64,000 nucleotides of DNA. Origin: Vibrio sp. 99-8-1. Its GTDB lineage: Bacteria > Pseudomonadota > Gammaproteobacteria > Enterobacterales > Vibrionaceae. Positions within the stretch are counted from its first letter, which is position 1. Each line of letters begins with the position of its first letter. The position numbers and the translations under genes are program-made. A model generated the notes under the pieces. That model did no database searches and was not told the origin of the DNA. It was given only the letters and a program-made list of their open reading frames with translations. Where the stretch lies: positions 118,989-182,988 of the forward strand of contig NZ_VTXE01000004.1 of the NCBI RefSeq assembly GCF_013114595.1. Direction: 5' to 3'. Shown in pieces: positions 10,110 through 17,774 of the stretch.

Positions 10110-10262
10110 GTTAGTGCATACCTTAGAGATAAGGTTAAAAGTGAATTAGGTGAAAATCCTAAACTGTACCCGCAACTGTAAATGATGTTTTGTCTGTAGT
10201 GCAAAATCATCATAAGTCAGAACCTGCTAACAACAAGACACTCCAATAGTCTGGGCGGGATC
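10110..10262 (+). ncRNA. Cobalamin (B12) riboswitch
   Basis: The conserved core is present in order: AGGTTAAAAGTGAATTAGGT, GAAAATCCTAAACTG, then ACCCGCAACTGTAA (near 10169-10182). A variable stem follows with arms around 10182-10190 and 10202-10213, then the B12-box-like AAGTCAGAACCTGCT at about 10213-10228. Cobalamin riboswitches repress synthesis or transport genes when adenosylcobalamin is abundant. Here it precedes a 12-gene corrin operon. The exact 5' and 3' limits are approximate. Confidence 0.93.
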
Positions 10263-10556
10263 ACTCAGTAATTGAAAATTATTGCCATGGCGCGCATAGA
10301 TTTATTGGGGATACAAAGTAACTTGATGAAGTTATTTCGCAATAAAATCAGATATCTAGATAACGAAATATCAAGATAGCCATACATTAAGGTAACGATG
10401 CAATGGGCAGTCAGGCAATAACCTTCTCTTTTGACATAAATAGAGTGGCAGTATTAAGCAACTCGTCACTATCTATATCTGTCTTGTGGCAAAAGCATCA
10501 TATGGCCATATTTGCGGCCATCCCAATTTTCTTTGTTTAACTAAGCGGTACATCTC
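10263..10556 (+). other. Leader between riboswitch and cbiD
   Basis: About 290 bases separate the aptamer from the GTG start of cbiD, longer than a usual expression platform. It contains a hairpin ATGGCC/GGCCAT (10502-10507 and 10516-10521), followed shortly by a U-rich stretch, and a short open frame listed separately. A role as part of the riboswitch expression platform is inferred, not shown. Confidence 0.4.
10403..10540 (+). CDS. Possible 45-residue leader ORF
   Basis: ATG 10403 opens a 45-codon frame ending TAA at 10538-10540, 16 bases before cbiD. AAGG at 10389-10392 lies at usable distance from this ATG and from an overlapping ATG at 10398 that encodes only seven residues. The peptide ends in a hydrophobic run (MAIFAAIPIFFV). 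I recognise no family. Its possible value is translational coupling to cbiD, whose own Shine-Dalgarno is poor. It may equally be chance. Confidence 0.25.
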   Translation: MGSQAITFSFDINRVAVLSNSSLSISVLWQKHHMAIFAAIPIFFV

Positions 10557-11699
10557 GTGGGAAGACTAAAGCGTTCTGCCAGTAAAACAGAGCTGCGCGG
10601 TGGATACACCACGGGAGCATGTGCGGCAGCGGCAGCGCGAGCGGCAGTGAGATATCTTATTCATGGACAACCATTTAAGGATATTGAAATACAACTGCCA
10701 AATAGAGAGTTTGTTACCTTTGCATTAGCACGCCTTGAAGGGTCGGATGAAGTTATTGCTGGAGTGGTTAAAGACGCTGGCGATGACCCTGATTGTACTC
10801 ATGGTATTGAAATTCAATGTATTGCTAGAAAAACCAGAGGGAGCGGCATCTCTTTGATTGGCGGCAAAGGCGTTGCGGTCGTTACATTGCCCGGTTTAGA
10901 GCTACCAGTGGGGCAACCTGCTATTAATCCGGTACCAAAGCGCAATATTCTAGAGATGGCAGCCTTGGAGTGGACACAAACAGAGAATAATCGCGATATA
11001 CAGTTTGGATTAGAGCTGGAAATCTGTGTTCCCAAGGGGGAAGAGGTTGCTAAAGAGACCATCAGTGAAAGACTAGGGTTGATAGGTGGAATATCGATTC
11101 TGGGTACCAGAGGAACGGTAAAACCGTACTCCACCTCAGCGTTTTCGGCTTCAGTGAGACAATCGATTCAGATCGCGCAAGCCAATCATCACCATCATGT
11201 GGTATTAACCACCGGCAGTCGTTCGGAACAAGCTGCTATGGCATTGCTGCCACAACTTTCAACTATGGCATTTATTCAGGCGGGCGATTTTCTGGGCGTA
11301 GGACTCAGAGCATCGAAGCGCTATGCACTACAAAGAGTCACCATGGTTGCCATGATAGGAAAAATGGCCAAGTTGGTGTCCGGTCGAATGATGACACACG
11401 TCTCTGGGCATGCCATAGATTTTACCCGTTTAGCTGATATTGCCAGTGAAGAGGGAATATCTGAGCCACTTTGTAGACAAATTGAACAGGCCAATACTGG
11501 TCGACATGTTCTAGACCTATTGAGGGGGAAAGAGCATGGCCACTACTTCACCCGCTTATGTCAGGAAACGCATCAACACGCTATGGCGTATACCACGGAT
11601 GCACTGCAAATCAACGTGCTACTTATTGATTTTGATGGAAGCTTGTTAGCTTGCTATCCAGAAGAAAGAGTTGATATTGCTGATCGGTTGACGGAATGA
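10557..11699 (+). CDS. cbiD: Cobalt-precorrin-5B C1-methyltransferase CbiD
   Basis: This 380-residue protein acts in the anaerobic corrin pathway, methylating C1 of cobalt-precorrin-5B with SAM. The family N-terminus LRGGYTTGACAAAAARAA is clear, followed by VVKDAGDDPDCTHG and the GTRGTVKPYSTSAF segment. CbiD is diagnostic of the early-cobalt route. GTG 10557 is the only start available, because a TAA at 10542 closes the frame upstream. It is the first gene of an operon running to 22811. Confidence 0.95.
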   Translation: MGRLKRSASKTELRGGYTTGACAAAAARAAVRYLIHGQPFKDIEIQLPNREFVTFALARLEGSDEVIAGVVKDAGDDPDCTHGIEIQCIARKTRGSGISLIGGKGVAVVTLPGLELPVGQPAINPVPKRNILEMAALEWTQTENNRDIQFGLELEICVPKGEEVAKETISERLGLIGGISILGTRGTVKPYSTSAFSASVRQSIQIAQANHHHHVVLTTGSRSEQAAMALLPQLSTMAFIQAGDFLGVGLRASKRYALQRVTMVAMIGKMAKLVSGRMMTHVSGHAIDFTRLADIASEEGISEPLCRQIEQANTGRHVLDLLRGKEHGHYFTRLCQETHQHAMAYTTDALQINVLLIDFDGSLLACYPEERVDIADRLTE

Positions 11700-11745
11700 G
11701 CCGATCGAGTAACGACTCGATAATAATAACTAAGGTAGAAAATAG

Positions 11746-12399
11746 ATGGACAAAATGAAACAGATGACCCGTCAAGGGCGACAAATAGAAGAAGGTTCAT
11801 TTTCGATTATCGATCGTGAAATTAACGAGATTCATGGCGGGCATAGCTTTCAGGATAATCAATGGCAAGCGGTTAGACGTGCCATTCATACTACTGGTGA
11901 CTTTGAGTTTTCTTCTCTGTTTCGATTCAGTGAAGGAGCGGTTGAGAAAGGCATAGAAGCCATAAAGGCAGGGTGCCCGATTGTTAGTGATGTCACCATG
12001 ATCACCAGTGGATTGAGCGCCCAAAGGTTGTCAGTGTATGGCAACAAGACTCACTGTTTTATCGGTGATGATGATGTTATCGCAACAGCGAAAGAACGGG
12101 GTGATACGCGTGCCATTTGGTCTATGCGCAAAGCAAGAGATGCTGGGCTATTGGATGGCGCGATTATTGGTATTGGTAATGCGCCTACCGCTCTGTTTGA
12201 AGTATTAGAGATGGTGGCGAACAAAGAGATTAATCCTGCTTTGATTATTGGTATTCCTGTTGGGTTTGTTAAAGCGGTAGAGTCAAAACAAGCGTTAATT
12301 GAACAAAGTAGCGTAGCGTATATTGCCAGCGTTGGCCGTAAAGGTGGAAGTCCAATTGTCGTCTCAACCATTCATGCGCTATTGGCACAAAGCGTATGA
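11746..12399 (+). CDS. cbiC: Cobalt-precorrin-8X methylmutase CbiC
   Basis: The 217-residue protein moves the C11 methyl group to C12, giving cobyrinic acid. Diagnostic segments are the RRAIHTTGDFEF motif with the catalytic His, GCPIVSDVTMITSGL, GIGNAPTALFEVLEM and IPVGFVKAVESK. Length is typical. AAGG lies upstream of ATG 11746, and the stop overlaps the cbiET start by four bases (ATGA). Confidence 0.96.
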   Translation: MDKMKQMTRQGRQIEEGSFSIIDREINEIHGGHSFQDNQWQAVRRAIHTTGDFEFSSLFRFSEGAVEKGIEAIKAGCPIVSDVTMITSGLSAQRLSVYGNKTHCFIGDDDVIATAKERGDTRAIWSMRKARDAGLLDGAIIGIGNAPTALFEVLEMVANKEINPALIIGIPVGFVKAVESKQALIEQSSVAYIASVGRKGGSPIVVSTIHALLAQSV

Positions 12400-13655
12400 T
12401 CAGAATAACCGTAGTCGGAGTACCTGAAGATGGATGCATGAGCCTATCCAGCCGAGCGGTGAGCGCGGTTACTCAGGCAAGAGTCGTTGCAGGGCATGCA
12501 AGGCATCTAGATTGGTTTCCTCAATACCAAGGTGCATTTTTAGATATGTCACAAGGCTTCTCATCCTGGCTCAGTCAAGTTATCGACGAGAGCGAAGAGG
12601 GAGGGGTTGTTGTACTGGCCTCCGGCGACCCACTGTTCTTTGGAATTGGTTCTACACTGCTTAAAAAAGTAGCCAGTGAGGAGCTCGCTTTTATTCCGTC
12701 TTCGAGCTCCGCTCAGTTGGCCTTTTCCCGACTGGCTCTACCTTGGTCTGATGCGCAGTTTTTATCGTTTCATGGTCGAGAACTGCAGGGTGTTGTCAGC
12801 CGATTACAGCAAGGTGATCTGTTTGCTATCTTGACCGACGGTAAGAATACACCGCAAGTGATCGCGCAACACCTTCAAACGTTTAACGAGAATCACTGGC
12901 AGTTGTCTGTTTGCGAACAGCTAGGGGGCAGTAGGGAGAAAATTACCACGCTAACCGTCGCGGAATTAGCGAGTTCTACCGAGCGATTTGATGAGCTAAA
13001 TATTCTGGTGGCAAAACGTGGTGAACGGACGTACTGGGGAGGGCAGGGACAGTTCTCCGATGACGAGAGCTTTGCTAAGCGTGTCCCGCATAAAGGCTTA
13101 ATCACCAAGCAGTCAGTGCGACATTTAGTACTCTGCCAGCTGCGACTCAATCGACATCATGTGATGTGGGATATAGGGGCAGGATCGGGATCTGTTGCGA
13201 TTGAAGCCGCGAAGCAGTGCTGGAAAAAACAGGTATTTGCTGTGGAATGTAACAGTGATTGTTTTGATGCTATTGAGGATAATCTCCACGTTCACGGCAC
13301 AGATAATCTCCAGTTAGTCAAAGAGAAAGCTCCTCAAGCTCTATTGGAACTCCCTTCACCCAATGCCGTTTTTGTCGGGGGTAGCCGCGGAGAGATGGAG
13401 AATATTTTGTCTTTCGTATGGCATAAATTGCTACCAAATGGGCGCTTAGTGGTCTCTGCGGTGACATTAGATACCGTGGCTGAAGTGTATCAGTGGAGTA
13501 AGCAGCAAAAACTCAATATGGACGTTCAGTTGGTTAATATCTCACAAACTCAACCGCTTGCTCATTACATGCGGTATCAGGCAGAAAATCCGATTCACCT
13601 ATTTACATTTACAAAACCAATGTCGCTAGAGCAATCCTCAGCTACAGAAAATTAA
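12396..13655 (+). CDS. cbiET: Fused cobalt-precorrin-7 C5/C15-methyltransferase-decarboxylase CbiET
   Basis: A 419-residue two-domain enzyme equivalent to CobL. Residues about 1-205 are CbiE, a tetrapyrrole methylase (VVLASGDPLFFGIGSTL and the SSSSAQLAFSRLALPW segment). Residues about 220-400 are CbiT, a Rossmann SAM methyltransferase that also decarboxylates the C12 acetate (motif I DIGAGSGSVAIEAA, preceded by LITKQSVRHLVL). Fusion is common in bacteria. It starts inside the last codons of cbiC, so the two are translationally coupled. Confidence 0.95.
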   Translation: MIRITVVGVPEDGCMSLSSRAVSAVTQARVVAGHARHLDWFPQYQGAFLDMSQGFSSWLSQVIDESEEGGVVVLASGDPLFFGIGSTLLKKVASEELAFIPSSSSAQLAFSRLALPWSDAQFLSFHGRELQGVVSRLQQGDLFAILTDGKNTPQVIAQHLQTFNENHWQLSVCEQLGGSREKITTLTVAELASSTERFDELNILVAKRGERTYWGGQGQFSDDESFAKRVPHKGLITKQSVRHLVLCQLRLNRHHVMWDIGAGSGSVAIEAAKQCWKKQVFAVECNSDCFDAIEDNLHVHGTDNLQLVKEKAPQALLELPSPNAVFVGGSRGEMENILSFVWHKLLPNGRLVVSAVTLDTVAEVYQWSKQQKLNMDVQLVNISQTQPLAHYMRYQAENPIHLFTFTKPMSLEQSSATEN

Positions 13656-13681
13656 TATCCGAATAGATTGGAGAGAAAAAG

Positions 13682-14464
13682 ATGAAAACTATTACAAAAG
13701 GCCAATTATATTCAGTTGGAGTTGGGACAGGGGATAGTGAGCTTTTAACACTAAAAGCCGCAAGACTTATTCAGCAAGCAGACATTATTGCTATTCCAGA
13801 AAAAAATAAAGGTCAAGCTGACTCGTTTGCGTGGGAGATTGTGTCAGGAGCGATCAACGAGTCGGATATAGCGGGAGAGAAGTGCTTTTTGCACTTTCCA
13901 ATGACCCGAGATGCATCGATCAATGTTCCAGCATGGCAAACAGCCGCAAGGGAAATATTCGATCATATTGAAAACGGAAAATCCGTTGTGTTTGTTACTG
14001 AAGGTGATCCTTCAGTATTTAGCACTTGGGCTTATATTCAAGAAGAGTTACAACAGTTGGCTCCGCATATTGAGCCGATTATTGTTCCGGCTGTCACTTC
14101 AATTACTGCGGTTCCTGCCGCGACTAAAATCCCTCTAGCTGACGGCCAAGAACGCTTTTGTGTGGTTCCCGCGACTTATGGTATCGAGTGTCTTTCTCAG
14201 TTGGTGAAGGAGTTTGACACCATTATGTTGATCAAAGCAGGGCGAATGATCCCTGCTCTGATTGCCAAACTAGAAGAATTGGATATTTTAGACTGTGCTA
14301 CCTATGTCTCTCATGCCAGTTGTGAACAGCAGCAGATCTATAGCAATTTGAAGGAGGTTCCTGAAGGGCACCGCTATTTCTCTATGGTTCAGCTATCTAT
14401 TCGTTCTCGTCGGGGCATTCTACGGGGCAATGGTGTAGACGGCTCAGTGGCTAAGGTTGACTAG
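13682..14464 (+). CDS. cbiL: Cobalt-precorrin-2 C20-methyltransferase CbiL
   Basis: The 260-residue tetrapyrrole methylase methylates C20 of cobalt-factor II or cobalt-precorrin-2. The signature GVGTGDSELLTLKAARLIQQADIIAIPEKNKG is what separates CbiL/CobI from other methylases, with VTEGDPSVFSTW and the VPAVTSITAVPAATKIPLA loop further on. GGAGAG precedes ATG 13682. CobI of the aerobic route is a close relative; the CbiD/CbiG neighbours assign this to the anaerobic route. Confidence 0.94.
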   Translation: MKTITKGQLYSVGVGTGDSELLTLKAARLIQQADIIAIPEKNKGQADSFAWEIVSGAINESDIAGEKCFLHFPMTRDASINVPAWQTAAREIFDHIENGKSVVFVTEGDPSVFSTWAYIQEELQQLAPHIEPIIVPAVTSITAVPAATKIPLADGQERFCVVPATYGIECLSQLVKEFDTIMLIKAGRMIPALIAKLEELDILDCATYVSHASCEQQQIYSNLKEVPEGHRYFSMVQLSIRSRRGILRGNGVDGSVAKVD

Positions 14465-14465
14465 C

Positions 14466-16160
14466 ATGAACATTGCCATATATGCCATTACCAAACATGG
14501 CGCAAAGCATGCGCGTCGGTTAAAGCAGGAGTTACCCTATTCTCAGCTGTTTGTCGCAGAAGTAGGGCGGCAGGAAGGAGATCAGTCACAACTGCTTAGT
14601 TTTCCTCTTTCGACGTTTGTAGAGCAACAGTTTGCACATTTTGATGCGCATATATTTATCTGCGCCACTGGAATTGTCAGCCGTGTCATTTCGCCATTAA
14701 TTGTCGATAAGCGAACGGATCCGGCAGTGGTGACTCTTGATGAGCAAGCCAACTTTGCTATCTCGCTGTTATCGGGTCACCGTGGTGGTGCCAATGCATT
14801 AACGGAACGAGTGGCACATATCGTGAAGGCGACGGCAGTGATCACAACCGCCTCAGATGTGTCTGAAAGTGTTTCTGTGGATATGTTAGGCGCTCCGTTT
14901 GGTTGGCAACTGGACAGTAAAACGGAACAACACATTACGGGTGTCTCTGCTGCGGTGATCAATGATCAGCCGGTTGTTATTGTGCAGCAAGCGGGAGAGA
15001 GAAAGTGGTGGAAGTATGACAAACGTATGCCTGCGCACATTGTTTGTCACAATACTGTTGAAGGTATCAATCCCTCTGATTTTCAAGGGGCGATTGTCAT
15101 TAGCGATCAGCTAGACGTTTCTATCCCAAATTGGCAAAAAGAGTGGGTGTTGTGGCGTCCAAAATCCTTGGTGCTAGGCATAGGATGTGACAGAAATACA
15201 CCAGCCTCAGTGATCAAAGAGGGTTTAGCGCAGTTTAGCCAGCAGTTTAACCTTAGCCTCGACTCAGTAGCGGCTCTTTCGAGTATCGATCTGAAAAGTG
15301 ATGAGCAGGGGATTATTACGGTTGCAGAACAGAATCAATGGTCATTTGATACCTTCGCGCCTGCCGTTCTTGATAGTGCAGAAGGCATTGAAAACCCGTC
15401 GGAATATGTCAAAAAAGTCACTGGGAGCCAGTCGGTTGCTGAAGCGGCCGCATTAACGCTAAGTAAAACTAACTCGTTAGTGGTTGCGAAGTGGGTGTTT
15501 AAGCAGGATGGTTACAACATGACCTTAGCCTGCTGTCGTCGCGAATTTAGTGAGTCTCTTGTTCAGCAGAACAGAAAAAACTGGTTAAACAAAAAACGTC
15601 ACCACGGGCACGGTGCTAAACCAGAGCCGATAAAACTGAACGCCTATGGAAACGAAGTCGTTGAGGGTTATCAATGTAAACCTAAACATGTAGACCTCAA
15701 TCGACCCATGCTTTATCACAGTCACCACATTTTACTTTGCGAAGGCGGCCGATGTGCTAAGGCGGGCAGTAAAAATCTCGCCCATGAACTGAGAACGTTA
15801 TTGAAAGAGATGGGACTTGGTGCCGGAAATAAACGTATCAAAATCTCCCGTACCATGTGCGCAGGAGCATGCAGAAATCGAGCAACCATGGTGATATATC
15901 AACGTCATGAGCAAGGGCAAGCCGCCATTAATGACGGACTCTGGCTAAAAAATATTGAAGAAATATCAGAAGATAAATGGCGAGTTGTTTTCAATGCTCT
16001 GGCTGATAATACGCCATTACATCAACGACTTGGTGATGAGCATTTTGCGGTGATTGCCCCAGCAGAAGAGTTACAGACTACAGCCCAAATTGAAGAGACA
16101 TCATCGGATAATTCATCGTTAGAAGAGCGTTCAGCACAACAGGAATCAGCAAATGGCTAA
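14466..16160 (+). CDS. cbiG: Cobalt-precorrin-5A hydrolase CbiG with C-terminal [2Fe-2S]-type ferredoxin domain
   Basis: CbiG opens the delta-lactone of cobalt-precorrin-5A and releases acetaldehyde. Residues about 1-235 form the N-terminal/core part (FICATGIVSRVISPLIVDKRTDPAVV, LLSGHRGGANALTERVA) and about 238-360 the CbiG_C domain (LGIGCDRNTPASVI, SVAEAAALTLS). A basic linker (KKRHHGHGAKPEP) leads to an extra ~150 residues resembling thioredoxin-like [2Fe-2S] ferredoxins, with Cys425, 430, 465 and 469 in LLCEGGRCAKAGS and TMCAGACRN. A stand-alone CbiG lacks this domain. I chose ATG 14466 (AAGG 9 bases upstream); a TTG at 14457 is less likely. The acidic/Ser-rich tail overlaps cbiH. Confidence 0.9.
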   Translation: MNIAIYAITKHGAKHARRLKQELPYSQLFVAEVGRQEGDQSQLLSFPLSTFVEQQFAHFDAHIFICATGIVSRVISPLIVDKRTDPAVVTLDEQANFAISLLSGHRGGANALTERVAHIVKATAVITTASDVSESVSVDMLGAPFGWQLDSKTEQHITGVSAAVINDQPVVIVQQAGERKWWKYDKRMPAHIVCHNTVEGINPSDFQGAIVISDQLDVSIPNWQKEWVLWRPKSLVLGIGCDRNTPASVIKEGLAQFSQQFNLSLDSVAALSSIDLKSDEQGIITVAEQNQWSFDTFAPAVLDSAEGIENPSEYVKKVTGSQSVAEAAALTLSKTNSLVVAKWVFKQDGYNMTLACCRREFSESLVQQNRKNWLNKKRHHGHGAKPEPIKLNAYGNEVVEGYQCKPKHVDLNRPMLYHSHHILLCEGGRCAKAGSKNLAHELRTLLKEMGLGAGNKRIKISRTMCAGACRNRATMVIYQRHEQGQAAINDGLWLKNIEEISEDKWRVVFNALADNTPLHQRLGDEHFAVIAPAEELQTTAQIEETSSDNSSLEERSAQQESANG

Positions 16161-16977
16161 ATTATTTTTGGTGGGCTTAGGGCCCGGCAGTTTGGAACAC
16201 ATGTCAGTTAAAGCTCAGCAGGTTATTAAGAGTGTTGATGTTGTGGTGGGTTACGGTTTATACGTTAAGTTGATTCAACCTCTGCTTACCGACCAGACAT
16301 TGGTGCGTAGTGGCATGACAAAAGAGTGGCAAAGGGCGGATAGCGCAATAAAGCAGGTTCAAGAAGGAAAGAATGTCGCACTCGTGTGCTCTGGTGATGC
16401 GGGTATGTACGCCATGGCTCCACTGATATTTGAACTTATCTCGTCACAATCATTGGATATTTCAGTTGAAACGGTTCCCGGTATAACCGCAGCCAACGCT
16501 TGTGCGTCTTTGGTTGGGGCTCCACTTGGCCATGATAGCTGCACAATTTCCCTGTCCGATTTACTTACGCCGTGGCCTGTGATTATCAAGCGTATAAAAG
16601 CGGCTGCGGAAGCGGATTTCGCGATTACTTTTTACAACCCTAGATCGCGGAAACGTCAAAACCATATCGTCGAAGCGAGAGATATCTTATTGCAGCATCG
16701 CAGCAAAGAGACGCCTGTAGCGGTGGTGAATGCAGCATATAGAGATGAACAGTCGGTTCAGCTATCAACATTAGAACATTTCGTTGAGTTAGAGTTTGCC
16801 ATGAATGCGGCGGTTATTGTTGGTAATAGCAGCAGCTATCGATTTGATGATTGGATAGTGACTCCAAGAGGGTATAACAAAAAATACTCACTAGAAGATG
16901 GCGCAACCAAGCAAGGGCAACGTGCGGGACAAGCACTAAAAAATATAGAACAACAAGAAACTGGAGAAGCAGTATGA
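16153..16977 (+). CDS. cbiH: Cobalt-precorrin-3 C17-methyltransferase (ring contraction) CbiH
   Basis: The 274-residue tetrapyrrole methylase adds the C17 methyl and drives ring contraction with lactone formation. Motifs: FLVGLGPGSLEHMSVKAQQ, VVVGYGLYVKLI, CSGDAGMYAMAPLIFEL, VPGITAANACASLVGAPLGHD, and FAITFYNPRSRKRQ, all typical of CbiH/CobJ. Its start overlaps the end of cbiG by eight bases. It lacks the C-terminal iron-sulfur extension of the long CbiH60 type, whose counterpart may be the domain on the adjacent CbiG. Confidence 0.95.
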   Translation: MAKLFLVGLGPGSLEHMSVKAQQVIKSVDVVVGYGLYVKLIQPLLTDQTLVRSGMTKEWQRADSAIKQVQEGKNVALVCSGDAGMYAMAPLIFELISSQSLDISVETVPGITAANACASLVGAPLGHDSCTISLSDLLTPWPVIIKRIKAAAEADFAITFYNPRSRKRQNHIVEARDILLQHRSKETPVAVVNAAYRDEQSVQLSTLEHFVELEFAMNAAVIVGNSSSYRFDDWIVTPRGYNKKYSLEDGATKQGQRAGQALKNIEQQETGEAV

Positions 16978-17774
16978 CCGTTTATTTCATTGGAGCAGGC
17001 CCCGGAGATCCGGACCTAATTACTGTTAAAGGTGCCAAACTAGTGGAGAGCTGTCCTGTTGTACTCTACACCGGCAGTCTAGTACCTAAAGCGGTTATAG
17101 AGAGAGCTAGACCTGATGCGTTGGTTTTAAACTCAGCCGATATGGATTTAGACGCCATTACCGCGGTTTACACCACAGCTCAAAAAGAGGGACATGATGT
17201 AGCCCGAGTGCAGACAGGGGATTTGTCTATCTATTCATCACTTGCCGAGCAGACTAGACGCTTAAACGATCTAGGCATTGACTGGAAAGTCATTCCTGGT
17301 GTCTCTTCATTTCAAGCGTCCGCTGCGGCCTTGGGACAAGAATTGACCTTACCAGAAGAGTGCCAAACCATCATTCTTTCAAGAGCATCAGGCCGCACTC
17401 CTGTACCAGACAAAGAGAACTTAAAATCCTTGGCTGCTCACGAAGCGACCTTATGCCTGTTTTTAAGTGCGACTTTGATCCGCAAAGTGGTCAGAGAGTT
17501 AAGTGATGTGTATCCGCAAACTTGGCCGGTAGCGGTGGTGGAGAAGGCGTCTCACCCAGAGCAGCGTATACTTCGTGGTACGCTGGCAGATATCGCAGAC
17601 AAGATGCATGAAGCCAATATCCGTTCTACCGCCATGATAATCGTGAGCAAGGTTTTTGCTATTGATGATTTTGTCGACTCCAAGCTGTATGACCCAAGCT
17701 TTTCTCACGCTTGTCGAAAGGCCACCGTTGCTACGGTAACAGCAGATAAGGAGCAGGAGGTCACTCATGACTAA
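16974..17774 (+). CDS. cbiF: Cobalt-precorrin-4 C11-methyltransferase CbiF
   Basis: A 266-residue tetrapyrrole methylase acting on C11 of cobalt-precorrin-4. It has the family's near-invariant FIGAGPGDPDLITVKGAKLV, VLYTGSLVPKAVI, VARVQTGDLSIYSSLAEQ, VIPGVSSFQASAAALGQELTLPE and ASGRTPVP segments. ATGA overlap of four bases with cbiH; the C-terminal ~15 residues run beyond the usual core. GGAGCAGGAGG at its end provides the Shine-Dalgarno for the next gene. Confidence 0.96.
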   Translation: MTVYFIGAGPGDPDLITVKGAKLVESCPVVLYTGSLVPKAVIERARPDALVLNSADMDLDAITAVYTTAQKEGHDVARVQTGDLSIYSSLAEQTRRLNDLGIDWKVIPGVSSFQASAAALGQELTLPEECQTIILSRASGRTPVPDKENLKSLAAHEATLCLFLSATLIRKVVRELSDVYPQTWPVAVVEKASHPEQRILRGTLADIADKMHEANIRSTAMIIVSKVFAIDDFVDSKLYDPSFSHACRKATVATVTADKEQEVTHD

